DNA of 64,000 nt from assembly GCF_029784155.1 (NCBI RefSeq), contig NC_073693.1, forward strand, positions 141,907,988 to 141,971,987, given 5' to 3'. The notes beneath the pieces are model-generated. The model worked only from the letters and a program-made list of their open reading frames with translations, had not been told where the DNA came from and did not search any database. This document shows positions 1 to 11,889 of this stretch, piece by piece. The number at the start of each line of letters is the position of its first letter. Within the stretch, counting starts at the first letter, position 1. This DNA comes from Uranotaenia lowii (taxonomy: Eukaryota > Arthropoda > Insecta > Diptera > Culicidae). The translations under genes were made by a program, and so were the position numbers.

Positions 1-830
1 TATATGGGGTTTTGTACTTGCGCTTTTTTTTACTGTTCTGGATCTCGTTGCGGCCGTTACTGCGATGGTCGACTCGTTGGGGGACACCTTTTGGGAACCA
101 CGGAACGGGATTCGGGAACAGGACTGCCGTAGCTGGTATTGGAAAGAATATTCCGGCGACAACTCGGCCTTTTGGGCGTAGGCCTTGTTTCTTAGTAGGT
201 CCGGGGAGTGGTAATGGTGCACTTTAAGTTCCACGCGAGTGACTCACCAATCGAGAGGGCACTAACGAAAGCGGTCGGCGAATGGACTCCCAGGCGTGCC
301 TCCACCAGGCCTCACCACTGCCACCGTGCCTCAAGGGGGTTGTAGCGTAAAGGGCACTTTAACACAGCACGACCTTTTGCACTCGCGGAACACCGGTGAC
401 TTTTTCTGGGCAATGGTGATATCGGCACTGGGAAGAACAAATGTTCTGGGAATCACTACACTCGGCCACACTCGACCGACCAGCTAGGAATTAACTGCGT
501 GTAGTCGTCTAGCTGGTCGTTGTTTTTTTTTACAAATTAACGGAAGGGGGTCTGTGCCACCCAATTTCGTCGGAAACGTCGCTGTCGCTATTCTCACTCC
601 ACCCGGACCGGAACTATCATTTGATAGAATAAGCCACGAGCTGCGGGCGCAGCGCTTATTTATCATTTTTTTCTGTATGTCTCCCTTTCCTTGTTACTTC
701 CCGTGGATGGTGTTGTTGTCCCCTTCGTTGAACATCAGGCACACGAACGCTTCACAACTATTTACAAAACATGGCTGGTGTCGGACTTACAAACGGTTAT
801 AGGTACATCTATATATATCTTGTGCATTCC
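1..830. other. GC-richer unassigned block
   Basis: This block has clearly higher GC than the DNA that follows, and its short open frames are not convincing on either strand. I do not recognise a protein. It is followed by A-rich sequence and an (AAAT)n tract, which would fit the 3' untranslated end of a non-LTR retrotransposon reading rightward. That is an inference, since no reverse transcriptase frame is visible. A host 5' exon or a structured non-coding segment are alternatives. Confidence 0.3.
477..519. repeat. 11-bp perfect inverted repeat (hairpin)
   Basis: CGACCAGCTAG at 477-487 is mirrored exactly by CTAGCTGGTCG at 509-519 with a 21-base loop. In RNA this would be a stable stem-loop on either strand. 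It lies inside the GC-richer block; its role is unknown. Confidence 0.7.
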
Positions 831-932
831 AAACAAATTTACTAACAAGTTTTAATGTACAGCAAAATTACAACAACAAAAAACTAATTAAATGTAATAA
901 AAAATATTTAACGAAAATGTACAAAAAAAACA

Positions 933-935
933 AAA

Positions 936-1002
<67 letters not shown>

Positions 1003-1004
1003 AT
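933..1004. repeat. (AAAT)n microsatellite
   Basis: About eighteen uninterrupted AAAT units follow an A-rich stretch. Such tracts commonly grow from the A-rich tail of a retroposed element, which would fit the block to its left. The bases from 1005 to 1221 are AT-rich and show nothing else I can name. Confidence 0.9.
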
Positions 1005-1221
1005 TAATAATTGCTAAACAAAACAAACGCGAATTGACACCAGCCTTATGCTGCTAAAAACAGGAAAAGATATCACTCAAACATAAAATCACAGAGTCTG
1101 ACATCTTGTCCTATTTTTAGACATTTAATAACAATAAAAGAAGTACAATATTTACAGAATAACATCCAAATTGGCCCAAAAACCAAGATGTTATTGTAAC
1201 CCATCAAATGGATGGTTACAA

Positions 1222-2030
1222 TATAGAAAATCCCATCTTCTTCAGGGGCTTTTTTTTTTGAAAATCAATTGAAGTTCATCAATATTTGTCTCACAAGAAC
1301 TTTCAAATACATTTCGCTTAGAAAAAATATCATCAAATTCAAGGGAAATTTGAGCGTCAATTGGACTTACAACGTTTAAATTAAAATCATGAGCAGACTC
1401 AATTTGTTGGGCTAATTTTTGAGCTTTTTCCGCGTTAGTTAAAAGAAGTTTATCCCCATCTTACAAAGTAGGAATTGGCTTCTGAGGCTTTTTCAGAATT
1501 TTAGTTAATTTCCAAAACGGCTTTGAGTAGGGTTTTATGTCCTCTACTGCTTTTGCAAAATTTTCATTACGAATAAAATTTAAACGACGTTTGATCTCTT
1601 TTTGAAGGTCGCAATAAATAAATTTCAAATAAGGATCCCTAGTACGTTGATATTGGCGTCGACGAATGTTTTTCAGTCGTATCAAAAACTGAAGATCATC
1701 ATCGATTAAAGGTTGATTAAATTTATGTTTAACTTTAGGTATTGAAGCGGCTTTTACTATTAAAGTTGTCAAATTTTCTACAGCCAAATCAATATCTTCT
1801 ATTGAATTCAGTGGTTTGTTTACATTTAAATTACGTTCAATTAAATTCCTATAGTTAAATGTTGATTTTAAAGGGTTTTCAATGGGACTTTGGGATAAAG
1901 AAAAAGTTACTGGAAGGTGGTCTGAATCGAGGTCCGCATGAGTAACTAATTGACTACAATGCTCGCCTAAAACCGTTAGAACCAAAACAATTGTGGAGGG
2001 ATTTCTAATTGAAGAGAAACAAGTATGCCC
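1222..2030 (-). pseudogene. Jockey-type LINE ORF2 fragment (endonuclease end to RT start)
   Basis: The minus-strand frame carries the apurinic endonuclease signature DLDSDHLPVTF about 25 residues in, with RNPSTIVLVLT just upstream, both typical of Jockey-clade ORF2. A connector rich in basic residues follows, and after a stop near 1460 the same frame continues to a piece resembling the start of the RT domain (KKAPEEDGI, near 1240-1260). No RT core is present, so the copy is truncated as well as stopped. Element A1 splits it: the frame resumes beyond 6089. It is a dead remnant; the closest relatives are mosquito Jockey/Juan-like LINEs. Confidence 0.8.
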
Positions 2031-4168
2031 ATTAGACCGCTGTAAGCTTTGTATGGAAATTTCAAATTCCTAAAATTTTACACCTTCCATAACTTTTTTT
2101 GGTTGTTTTTGCTGACAGAAATAGCAATAAAATTTTTGGAAGCGATCCATTCAGTCCTGAATTAGCGCAACGAGTTTTAATTTTGTATGGAAATTTGTAT
2201 GGGAAAACAAAAATTTTCATTCAAAAATCGACAGAGATGTACTGAGAGCTTCAAAAAATTTGGATGAAAAATATTCCTTGGTTCTTGCAGTATTATTCAT
2301 GTGAACAAAGCAAAAACCTAACTTATACCCTAGAAAAGTTATTCGATGTTATAAAAAAAATATATTTCAAAATAATTTTTGCGTTTTTTTCTGCTTATTT
2401 GCTAGCTGTGTAACCGTAGGATGGAAATAAAAAATCTCAAAAAACTACTTTGCATTGCCAGTGAATTAATTGATTTAAATCTTTAATCTTTGCAAAAACA
2501 TTTCATGCTATCATTACAGACAAACAGACAGGACACTCCTAAGAAAAATCATACAAATTTTCGCAAGAGATTACATTGCCATCTGGTATCGGTATTGCCT
2601 ACCAATTAGTTTTGTCTCAAGAAAAAGGATCGAGGTAGCCTAAGATATTGTGATGTTAAGAAAAAGTGTAAACAGACAAATTTTTCATTTATGCTAAGAT
2701 TTTATCAATTTTTTTCCCTAATATCATATTTACGTGTGATCGAGACATGCCATTTCATTGAAGATCCGGGAACAAGAACTTATGCAACTGTATTCCAAAA
2801 AGAGTGTGATCGTTACTTAGCATTCTGGCGCAAGATAGTGCTCTGGTTGAAACCGAGGATATTCGAAACTTTGTGAAAGGCAGCATCACAGGAGAAGGAA
2901 AGGAAAACGGAGCTTCATCCCTTATAAAAGTTTGTTGAACTGGATGGATTTTAATCACTGCCGTAGCGCATTTAAAATTATTCAAATCACAATTTTATTT
3001 TGCAGAGTCATAAAATTGAAATTATCAGCTTTATCGTCCTTGAGTGTGTGTGAATCCCATCGATAGACACCATTTGGTTTTAAGATGGTTCGAGTTGACT
3101 ATTGAACATTCCTTCATCCGAAACCGATGAAGATTTATCAAATGGAACTGCTTCGGATTGAATTGTGAATGAATATTGTGTTTGAAATACAACTATTATT
3201 TAAGAAAAAGCTGTTCCGCTTTCATGTATTCCATTTTATTCTTAGGATTCAGTTGAATTATAAAATCGCTTATCGAAATTTTAAATGTTTTTAAAGAAAA
3301 TTTTTCTGGTATTTTTTAACGAAAATTTAAAGGTCTCATTTTGACAGAATTAAATCTTTTAGCCTAACGTTACTAACAATCTATCAAGAGTCATTTTAGA
3401 GGTTGCAGATTGTTTCAAATATCTACTATATATTAATAAATGTTGGCTCATCCTAGATAAATTCACTTCCACAAACATTTCTAGACGGTCTTCAAGATGC
3501 GTTGAGATTATTTTGTATTTGGATTTTTTAAATATTTATATGACCGGGTCCGCCGCTGTCTCTGGAGGCATGTACCCTCGGTCCGGGCAATCGTTGTCGG
3601 CGGATCCCAATTGTCGTCTTCAGTGACGCAACAGCTCCGGAACAGGTTCTGTTAGTCAATCCTGAATTTACGATTCATGAAGTCATACAGTTTGACATTG
3701 GAAGAGCTCATTGATATTTCGAAAGATTTAGTAATTCTTCCAGCTTCCTCAAGTTCCTCTGTTTTGTGTCAAAAAAAAAAACGCATCGGCCGCAAGACGG
3801 GATACGACAAACTCATCCGGACTACTCTAAGGGAAATAACTCCTAAAATATAAATACACTGGCTGTAAGAAGCTTGGTCTTGCACGAAGTAAGGGAGTTT
3901 TACATACCGAACCAATGTACCTTTGACTGATGTCCCTACTGATCCGATTATTTCAGCTGTTCGTTGCAGTATATTTCAAAACTTAAAAATTAATCTCTCC
4001 CGTAACGGAAATCAAATTCGCTGGATGAAAACAAACAGAAATAAACATTCAATGAGTACCATGGTGATGAAAATATTATTACCATTATTACACAGCTACC
4101 ATGATGAAAAACTTTGAATTGCCTCTTAGCGATTCTAGTGCACTCTTGTGGTGACATTGCCTAGCTTC

Positions 4169-5649
4169 AGGTACTATCGGCTTCCATGAAATTTTAGGGA
4201 CAAAACACTAGCGCCAATGTAAAGTTGGCGAATAAGACTTCAACTTAAAAATTGTAAAATCATCAAGTACGCTTCTACATAAAATATAAAATAGTATGCG
4301 TCGGCGTTTTTGTTTACATCGCGAAGATTTTGCTCATTTCAATCTTTACATTTGTACTTCTCCGGAGGAATTTTGTGAGTAGTTAATCAGATTTGTATAA
4401 ATAACTAACTTTAAAATAATCTGTTCTTGCAGAATCTACCGGAACCATTGGCGGAAGTGCCTATGGTGCAGAAAATGGACGACGATGCATCGATGGGTTT
4501 CGCCCGGACAAAGGGTTCCAGTCTTGTAACCATGAAGCCCCCAATCTGTTCAGGTAAAACAAATAAAGTTTTTACGAGATTATTTGCTATCGCAAAATTC
4601 TTTTTCTGATAGATGGTTTCATTTGAATTTCAGGATAAGAAAAATTTTCCGACTGTGATATTATTAGGAAACTATTGGGAAACATTCCGCGTTCGCTATG
4701 TCCTGGTGCTGAAAAGGGAGCCGTAAAGCCCGAGCTGTTGCCATCAGTTGTAGTGCCGTCACTGTTCCAAGAAAGGCAAACGGAGATGATAGAAGCACTC
4801 AGAAGCCCCAGGCTCAGGAGGATCATCTGAGGCAACAGTCCCGTCAACAGAATTAAGCTATATCTGCGCCATTCTCTCCATGAGTTAGTGGTCTGCTGCG
4901 CTCGCTACGTCTGGCTGGAGCCAATAAGTGTACAACTGCTAAGAATGTTGGAGCCTGAAGCTGCTGCTAATATATTTCTTTTTTTTTTTTTTTTTAATAA
5001 AATGAGGTTGCCTTAAAAAGCTGTGGCTTAATTTTTTAAATATAGCTGGAAAAGATATCTTATTGTGGCATTATTATTTTTCATGGATGAGTGGACTTCA
5101 TGGTGATTCAGATTTGTGGAGTTCCTTTTCATTCTTGAAATATTGATTTGCAACTCCATCGGACGAACAGCTGCAATTCAATTACATCCTTCAGCAAAAT
5201 CTGCAATTTTATTTGTTTTTGTTTTGACAACAGAAAATCACACAAGCAGATTCGGTACCAAATTTTATTTTTTACTTACCGGAGGAAATAACGATTGCAA
5301 TTTTCTCCAGAATTGGCCCTATTCACGAAATCAGTGTTCACCGATACCTTGTTTGAAAGAACAGTCGAAAGAAATCCATTCCATCCAACGAACCAGGCAA
5401 AAAGAAAAAAAAATCGCCAAAGTTTCCTAACAAAAAAAACTTGTTTCGTAAAGTAACATTTTATTTTAAATGTTTACGTTGTTTCGTTGGTCGCATGCAA
5501 AACTTGCTGGTTTTAAAACTTGTATGCAAGTTTAAAGCTTGAAGACTTTTTCGTTGAGTGGCAGCACCGTACACAAACGTGTCGATGTCCCAGACTACTT
5601 ATTCGAAAATCTATTTAGCCGGGTATCTTGATAGAATATAATATCTTTG
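4169..5649. mobile_element. Insertion C inside B1 (8-bp TSD, no clear TIR)
   Basis: The 8-bp repeat CTAGCTTC at 4161-4168 and 5650-5657 flanks a 1481-bp insert; in the B2 copy the same site (near 17770) is uninterrupted. The ends are not clearly inverted repeats of each other. The interior contains gene-like splice signals (next entry) and a T-rich run at 4978-4995. It could be an hAT-like element with degenerate ends or a captured genomic segment. Confidence 0.6.
4433..4553 (+). other. Exon-like segment inside insertion C
   Basis: A 121-bp segment is bounded by an acceptor (ttcttgcag) and a donor (cag/gtaaaa) and stays open in one frame, rich in Met, Asp and Pro. A donor-like gtgagt lies upstream near 4375 and an acceptor-like tttcag at 4633. 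Splicing to the downstream segment gives an immediate stop, so a working gene is doubtful. I do not recognise the peptide. It may be a captured host exon. Confidence 0.3.
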
Positions 5650-6089
5650 CTAGCTTCGAAACAGATTTGCAAAAAACGAAAACCGAGTGTCCCGTCTGTT
5701 TGTCTGTCTATCATTAACAGCTCTAGCAAGCAAAATCCGCAATTTTTAAATACTTTTAAATGGATTCAGATTTTTTTATTTTGAAATGGTTATAACTTTT
5801 TTCATGAAATTCTTAGCTGCTTATCATGTTAGCAAAAAATGAAGCTTAAGAATAGCCGAAACCAAAAATGAAAGACCGACTTCATTTCAAGCTTATTTGA
5901 ATTTTCTGGATGATTTAGTGTGCCAGAAATTTCTTCTTCCATACAAATTTCCATACAAAATTGAAAAGCGTTGCGCTAACTCAGGAATCAACTAAATCAT
6001 CTCAAATTTTACAATGATGCTGGTGACCCAAAAGGCATCGAAAAAACATATGGGAGCAAAAAGTCATTTTTTGCAGCGGTCTAATGCCC

Positions 6090-6165
6090 ATAAGGATATT
6101 CAACAGTATGATAACCTGCTGAGCAGTCATTAAATAAAATATTCCCATTTGAATTTTATGAAATA
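6090..6165 (-). pseudogene. Continuation of the Jockey-like ORF2 fragment
   Basis: Minus-strand reading from here into 2030 (across A1) gives an in-phase endonuclease segment with NSNGNILFND and VEYPYGHTCF before the RNPST motif. An in-frame TAA near 6150, probably from a one-base loss in an A run, breaks it at the far end. Its left neighbour in reading direction is the Helitron-like element. Confidence 0.7.
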
Positions 6166-6429
6166 CTAGCTGATCCCATACGAACTCCGTTTCGCTTTCA
6201 ACTTGGAATATGTCATGAACAGTTTGTATGAAAGCCAATTGCCAAGCATTTTCCAGATGCACTACTGAATTCATTGTTAAGTAATAATTGCAAAAATATT
6301 GGTCGATCACTTTGCCTGTCGTCTGCTACTAAAATTGAAATCAGAAATCCTTTGACCGTGCCAAAAAACCACGAGTATAAATTTCGACTTGATCATTGCA
6401 TAACAACGCAATTATTGCTAAAATGCTAA

Positions 6430-7240
6430 ACCCCTTTCGGGGGCTCTTCTACAATCTTTGATGACTGAAATCGATTGCCCTTCCCTCAAAACTCCCGTGT
6501 GCAAATTTTCAAAGCAATCCATTGTATAATAACGTCAATATTGCTAAAAACAGTGAAAAATTAATTTATTTGGACGACCCCTTTCGTCGACCCCTGGCAA
6601 AGCATTTGACATCTGAAATCGGTTGCTCGTTCCTGAAAACTACCGTGTGCAAATTTTCATCCCAATCCGATGTAAAATAACGACGATATTGCAAAAATAT
6701 TGAAAGGTTTATATGGACGACCCCCTTTGCCGGCCCCTTACACTGAATTTAATACCTGAAATCCATTGCTCATCTCTCAAAACTCTCGTGTACCAATTTT
6801 CGTCTGAATCCGATGTATAATAACGACAATATCGCATAAACAGTGAAGAGTTAATATGGACGACCCCTTTGGCCGACCTCTGATATTAGTTTGGATAAGT
6901 GAAATCAGTTGTTTGTCCCTAACAACTCCTATGTGCAAATTTTCACCCCAATCCGATGTATAAAAACGTCAATATCACTAAGATACTGAAGATTTAATAT
7001 AGACGACCCCTTCTGCCGGCCCTTTAGACTGAATTTGATACCTCAAATCGATTGCACGTCACTCAAAACTATCGTGTACCAATTTTCATCTGAATACGAT
7101 GTATAATAACGTAAATACAGGAAAAACAGCGAACAGTTCATATGGACGACCCCGTTGGCTGACCCCTTATACAAAATTTGACACCTGAAATCAATTGTTC
7201 GTCTATCAAAACATTCATGTGCAAATTTTCAACACAATCC
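6430..7240 (-). repeat. 143-bp tandem array in Helitron-like element 1
   Basis: The motif GACGACCCC recurs at about 6572, 6715, 6858, 7001 and 7145, a very regular 143-144 bp period, with a degenerate sixth unit near 6430. Each unit also carries a GTGCAAATTTTCA-like block and AATCCGATGTATAATAACG. Such arrays are common inside non-autonomous Helitrons. Confidence 0.85.
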
Positions 7241-7436
7241 GACGAAAAGTACACAGCAAAAAATGTAAGGCTGGATGATGTAATTTATGCAGATGTAAGG
7301 CATCGGATGTATTATTGAAGATGATCGCCGTTATATCACAGACTGATACTAATATTATTGGTCTATGCTTATTATCCCATCTGAACTATGTACGCAATGC
7401 GAATATGTCGTGTAGTGTAATATCACAATCTGCTAA

Positions 7437-7737
7437 GAGCAAGTTCACTGGTGTTGGGAAAAAGTGGTGGAAATTTTGACATTTTGAAAATTTTACCATG
7501 AAAAAATGTTTTCAAGATCTTGGAACGTTATATTTTTTTACAACACTGTTTCTATTTCAGCCGTATGTGATAGAAATATTACTTTTTTTGCATCACAGCA
7601 TGCGACAATACAACACGTGTTGTAAAATAACTTGAAGGCCACAGATATTGAAAATGTTTTTACATGGCGAAATTTTCAAAATGTGTCGTAAGTGTCAAAA
7701 TTTCTACCACTTTTTCCCAACACCAGTGAACTTGCTC
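7437..7737. mobile_element. PIF/Harbinger-like foldback MITE
   Basis: Termini GAGCAAGTTCACTGGTGTTG and the exact inverse are flanked by TAA at 7434-7436 and 7738-7740, the TWA target typical of PIF/Harbinger. The arms continue inward as an imperfect palindrome of about 110 bp per side. It is 301 bp and has no coding capacity. Confidence 0.75.
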
Positions 7738-7795
7738 TAATGTGATATTCTAGCAAAGCAGCACTTGTTGATTTTTTTGACGTTCAATAGTTGAA

Positions 7796-8209
7796 TCATC
7801 TGGAAAAGTTGGAAAAGAATTGCAAAGCTCTGGAGGATTTGTTGTGCAGGTAAGCGCGATTAATGTTCAATTCAAACGTAAGCAAAACCGTTGGTGATGT
7901 TTCTTTAAACACATCTCCATTTTTAGGAAATTTTGCCGGTAGTCTTGAGTGAAGAAAATATTCGAAGTTATCAAAACAAACTAATGTGAAGGTTAGTTTT
8001 TGTGTTGGATACTCTCTCCCATTTACGATTTTTTTGTAAATCCTTTCAGGAATTAACGAAGGAACGTAAATGGAAGTGATCCGGCTACCGTCCGATGATG
8101 AAGCCGATGCATCGCGATGGGAGTTCAATATTGTTTCGGAAAGGTAGCTGAATTTCGAAAATTTCGAGAAAGAAATTGAAAGAAAGTCCGCGCTCTCGAA
8201 TTCGGACAT
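7796..8209 (-). other. Unrecognised 137-codon open frame
   Basis: The frame opens with ATG and a Ser-rich segment, then continues through basic and Phe-rich stretches. It has no motif I recognise. It lies inside the CACAG-ended transposon. It could be a degraded internal gene of that element or a captured fragment, or chance. Base composition is only slightly richer in GC than the surroundings. Confidence 0.25.
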
Positions 8210-9016
8210 CCCAAAAATGAGTCCCCAAGTTAGTGCATCTGAAGAACTAATAAGAAGATTGTCGCTGACCTACTTTTGGAGAAATGTTGTTTGCGAAAAA
8301 GTTCTTTACTTCCAGATCAGATGGTTTTTGGAAAAAGAAAAGCAAGGATCGCTATTATAATAGACTCAAATGTGTTGTGATGTAAGATGCCTTATACGTT
8401 TACTAGAAATAAGTTTAAGTTAAAAAAATTGTTACATTGTAAATGTACGAACAAGTTTTTTTTCATTAAAATTATTTAAACCCATGAGGTCGCTGAGTTT
8501 TATTCATTTAAAAAATTGGACATAATAATCTTTTTATGCTGATAATATATTGAAATATTGAGAGCTTTTAATCAAATGTAGACCGAATAAAGCAAATATA
8601 ATCACTTTGAATTAGAGTCCCCTATTCTGAATTTAATTTCAAATACATTCCACACCTTGTCGTTTAAAAATATTGAAACTAAATGTGAGATTATCTTACC
8701 CTTAAATGTCGATTGATAATATCGATTATGTTTTGAACATGAGGAAATTTTTAAGCAAAAATGGTTGAAAATATGGCTCTTAAACAACATTAAAAGCTCT
8801 GCGTCGCCTTCATTCTCGTAATCGTAAGGAATGTAATATTAGATAGCATTGGCGACTCAAGTTATGTGCACTTTTTCGATGTAATATCGCAACACTTTTC
8901 TTGCTGTGTAACGTCAATATCGCGAAAACAATATTTGTATCTTAAGACAGCTGAGTCTATAGAGGACAAACAAACAAATAAACAGACATACAGAAATTGC
9001 TTTTTATAAACATAGA

Positions 9017-10190
9017 TTTAAACGTTTTTGAGATATTTATGATGCAAGAGAAAAAGAAAAAACAATTTTGCACTGCTTTCTTCAAAATCCATAATTGACA
9101 TAGCTGACAAAACCATTGATTATTCCAAGAACTAATGTTTGTGAGTGGTGGAAAAGTATGCAAACACTGTCGAAAATGTCCGTAAAGTTAAAATCAAAAA
9201 CTGATGAAAAAGTAAGTGTAGATCGCTGAAATGTCCAACCATTTTTTCTCCGAAAAGCTGAAAGTGTTGCTGCGACACTGTTTCCTTTGATTTATTATTA
9301 TTAAATGATACGGCATTCTCGCAGACAATTTTCTTTTTACCCATTCTCTCGCGGGGGTCGCGCGAAAAACCTTGAATTTTTTAAATATTGCAAAATTTTA
9401 AACTCGAAAATTTTTCGGCAAAAAAAATTTTTTTTCGATTTTTTTGCGGTCGGGGGTCGCGCGAAAAACCTTGAATTTTTTAAATCTTGTAAAATTTTAA
9501 AGTCGAAAATTTTTCGGCAAAAAATCATTTTTTTCGATTTTTTTTTCGGTCGGGGGTCGCGCAAAAAACTAAAATTTTTTCAATATTGCAAAATTTTAAA
9601 CTCGAAAATTTTTCGGCAAAAAATATTTTTTTTCGATTTTTTCCGGTCGGGGGTCGAGGCGAGTTTTGGTATCCGTGGTATGGTATGGTATGGTGTGGTT
9701 TTGTGTTCGAGTTATTTTCGAGTTGAGAACTATATAACATGCACTGTTTCCTATCACATACCATGCCGATCTTATTTGAAAAATTAAATTTAATGAATGA
9801 TTGATGAAATACCAGACCAGTGCATAGAAGCGAAATTTCTAGTAAAATCTGGCACTTAAGAATCATATCAGATACATGAATATTGATTTCATCACTCTAT
9901 TTTGAAAATCTGTTAAATCTGGACACTCTGAGCAAAAATCTGGGCAAAATCTGTGTCTGACCAATATCTGGACGAAGGGTCAAAAGTCTGTGTTTTATAG
10001 ACAAATCTGGGTACCTGGTAACCCAGAACAGATATCCGTCACAGAGTGCCTCCAGCTACGGGTGGATGCATATTGAGGTAAAGTAGGCAAGGGGTACCAA
10101 AAGTTTCTCATTGGTGGGGGGGTGGAGACGGAGCGCTTTTTGACCGCGAATTGTTCGCCTACCATGCCTACGATTACGATTGCCTGTCAC
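9017..10190. repeat. 97-100 bp tandem repeat (3 units) in unassigned DNA
   Basis: The block GGGGGTCGCGCGAAAAACC recurs at 9353, 9452 and 9552, with a truncated fourth start at 9649. Each unit continues with A/T-rich sequence and CGAAAATTTTTCGGCAAAAA, which is itself palindromic (CGAAAATTTTTCG). A short GGTAT run follows at 9670-9690. The rest of this stretch shows no feature I can name. Confidence 0.85.
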
Positions 10191-11880
10191 AAGATGGACG
10201 ATTCCGTGCATTGGTATAAGAACACACCTGAAGCTTTACCCGCCTTGATCCGTCAGCAAATACACTGAAACAAACAAACCCCGTACGCAAAATGAACAGT
10301 CAAGCAGAAAACAGGCAAACATTTGGCAATTTGGTTTCGTTACTATCCGGCCATTGAACATGTGTTGTTGTTATTTTTACCCTACCACCAGGTGCCGAAA
10401 AATTGTAAACATGAGGAATCTGCTGTTCGTTTGACAAGTGGGGAAATGCCTTTTATTGGCAATATTGGCAACATTGACGCTGTCATTCGAGCGGGCTTCC
10501 GGGAGAAAAAACGACACTAATCGTTTGGAAGTCGTAGTGGTTGCGTGCTCGCCGCCAGTCGGCATTTAATATCCCTTTACAATAGATTTCGTTTCACGGC
10601 CACGGTCGGTTGGCGAATGCGACCGAGGGAGGAACGGCGAGGAAAAAAGCGTCAAACGCCAGAAACGGTACGCAAAAAGAAAGCCGCGCCTAGAGGGGTC
10701 GGAGCGTAAGTAAATGCCAATCAAAATCAAGGCGTCAGATCTAACGGAAAAATCATCCTTTTTGGTACGACCCCGTTTTTGGCACCCTTTTGGTTCCGCC
10801 GCGGAAGAGAAAAATTAGTCGACGAAGCGAGATCATCCGGTGTTGCTCCATCTCAGGTCTCACGGGAATCCGGTTTCGGAACGGCCAGGTCCACCAAAAG
10901 TCATTCCTCGGACTGGGCAGTCATCAAGCTTGTCGGAAGGAAGTGGATCGATGATTCAGGGTGCACGAGGTAGTCGACGAAGGAGGAAACGTGGTGCAGG
11001 AAAACCGCCAAAGTTCGAGCCAAATGGGTACGGTGGTGCGAAACACCGTCGGATGACGAGTCCAGCGAGTAAGGTGGTACAATACTCAACCAGGTTACGA
11101 ATCGAGCTAAACAGGAGACGGATACCAAATCGACGGCTTATGTAGCCCGGGACGAAGGTTGATGCGGCGCGGGGAGGTCCATCCGAACCGTATGGCTCAA
11201 AACGAAATCAAGCTAGTGCGTGGGCGATGCACAACAGTGTGCGTGACTCTCACACTTCATCAGTTTGCGCTTAAAAAAACACCATCTTAAGCAAATTGGG
11301 AGCTGAAAGAGCCGCATTTGACATAAATATTAGTGAAATGTTCCAAAAACTTTCCCAATTCACCATATTTGACGGTAATTTTAAAAGCACTTTACAATCG
11401 ATACCTTTTAGTACCCAATGACAATATCTCGTTGCTGCGATTTTCATGCATTTTTTTGCTTTTCTCGTGGGACCTATGTTTCGAAAGCTATAAAAAATAA
11501 AATAAGCGTAGTTACATTAACCATCATGTGTACATCGCATTATCTTAGTCATTTTGTAAATGTAATTTCTACTTTTATTTTTATAAAATTTGAAGGAATG
11601 TACAACTCTACAAAAACGGCGGTTTGGTTTGGTTTTAAAAGGGTTAAGGTCCTGTTATTCTACCAAAGTATCATAGTCTAGTTTTATAAGCTAGTGGCCA
11701 CGAGAACTATATCGAAAAATATATTTCGCACTGATTGACATAAACGGTTCTCATGTATCATCGGCTGCGTGTTCCTGATCCAAAACTTAACACAGTTTCT
11801 GCTTGATAAATTTATTTCAATCTCTAGAGTAATGAAACTTAAAACAACTAGTTTTTTGTGTGATTTTTTGTTCCAATTTT
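10190..11880. other. GC-richer, weakly gene-like region
   Basis: Composition rises between about 10130 and 11280. TATAAG at 10215 is followed by TCAG at 10253, spaced too widely for a canonical core promoter. A 21-codon ATG frame begins at 10291. A donor-like cgtaagtaa occurs near 10709. A 101-codon frame at 10840-11145 is rich in Arg, Gly and Pro, and two other frames overlap it. I recognise no protein. It may be the first exons of a host gene or an old retroelement. Confidence 0.25.
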
Positions 11881-11889
11881 TAACAAACG

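Larger units (their letters stand above)
2516..5707 (-). mobile_element. DNA transposon family B, copy B1 (8-bp TSD)
   Basis: The termini ACAGACAAACAGACAGGACAC at 2516 and its inverse ending at 5707 are flanked by the 8-bp direct repeat CTATCATT (2508-2515 and 5708-5715). An 8-bp duplication is usual for hAT and P-like transposons, but no transposase is recognisable. The interior aligns in reverse with B2 (17712-18490, 21355-21460, 26239-26755), including intron-like junctions near 3865 and short coding-like stretches such as a frame with LSRMS near 3450. Without insertion C the copy is about 1.7 kb and non-autonomous. Confidence 0.75.
2031..6085. mobile_element. DNA transposon family A, copy A1 (interrupted)
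   Basis: The ends are ATTAGACCGCTG at 2031 and its inverse at 6085. Two more copies of the family in this window (41341-43591 and 52665-53531) have the same termini, there flanked by GTAC. Near each end lies a conserved motif with CCTGAATTAGCGCAACG and its reverse complement. Comparison with the 867-bp copy shows that 2516-5707 is a later insertion, so A1 itself is about 0.86 kb and non-coding. The 4-bp duplication and the termini do not match a superfamily I can name with confidence. Confidence 0.75.
2027..6089. repeat. 4-bp target duplication GCCC around element A1
   Basis: GCCC occurs at 2027-2030 and 6086-6089, immediately outside the inverted termini. Removing the insert and one GCCC joins the two halves of the Jockey-like frame in phase, which supports this duplication length. 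Confidence 0.75.
7253..8908. mobile_element. CACAG-ended, TA-flanked transposon (copy 1)
   Basis: CACAGCAAAAAATG at 7253 and its inverse ending GCTGTG at 8908 are flanked by TA on both sides. It lies in the last unit of the Helitron array. GATGTAA-like 7-mers recur near both ends. Similar termini are found at 26837-27110 and 44574-45896 and, less closely, in the 14724-17433 pair. The interior holds an unrecognised frame (7796-8209) and a Harbinger-like MITE. Confidence 0.7.
6166..9016 (-). mobile_element. Helitron-like element 1 (non-autonomous)
   Basis: On the minus strand the element begins TCTATGTTTATAAAAAG (9016 downward), followed by a CTGTNTG-rich leader, and ends GGGATCAGCTAG at 6166. 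The host bases are A before TC and T after CTAG, the Helitron insertion rule, with no target duplication. A short stem (CGAA...TTCG) lies upstream of the CTAG end. The body is a tandem array (6430-7240). No Rep/helicase frame exists. A CACAG-ended transposon was inserted later. Confidence 0.7.

Noticed and set aside
6430..7240. CRISPR array
   Set aside because: The repeats are 143 bp and degenerate, with no short direct repeat/spacer structure and no cas genes; it is a eukaryotic tandem array in a Helitron-like element.
9305..9787. A 160-codon Phe/Lys-rich frame
   Set aside because: It is an artefact of the 97-100 bp tandem repeat; frames are open on both strands for the same reason.
10215..10256. 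Core promoter (TATAAG plus TCAG)
   Set aside because: The spacing is about 8 bases too long and no convincing downstream gene exists; kept only as a remark.
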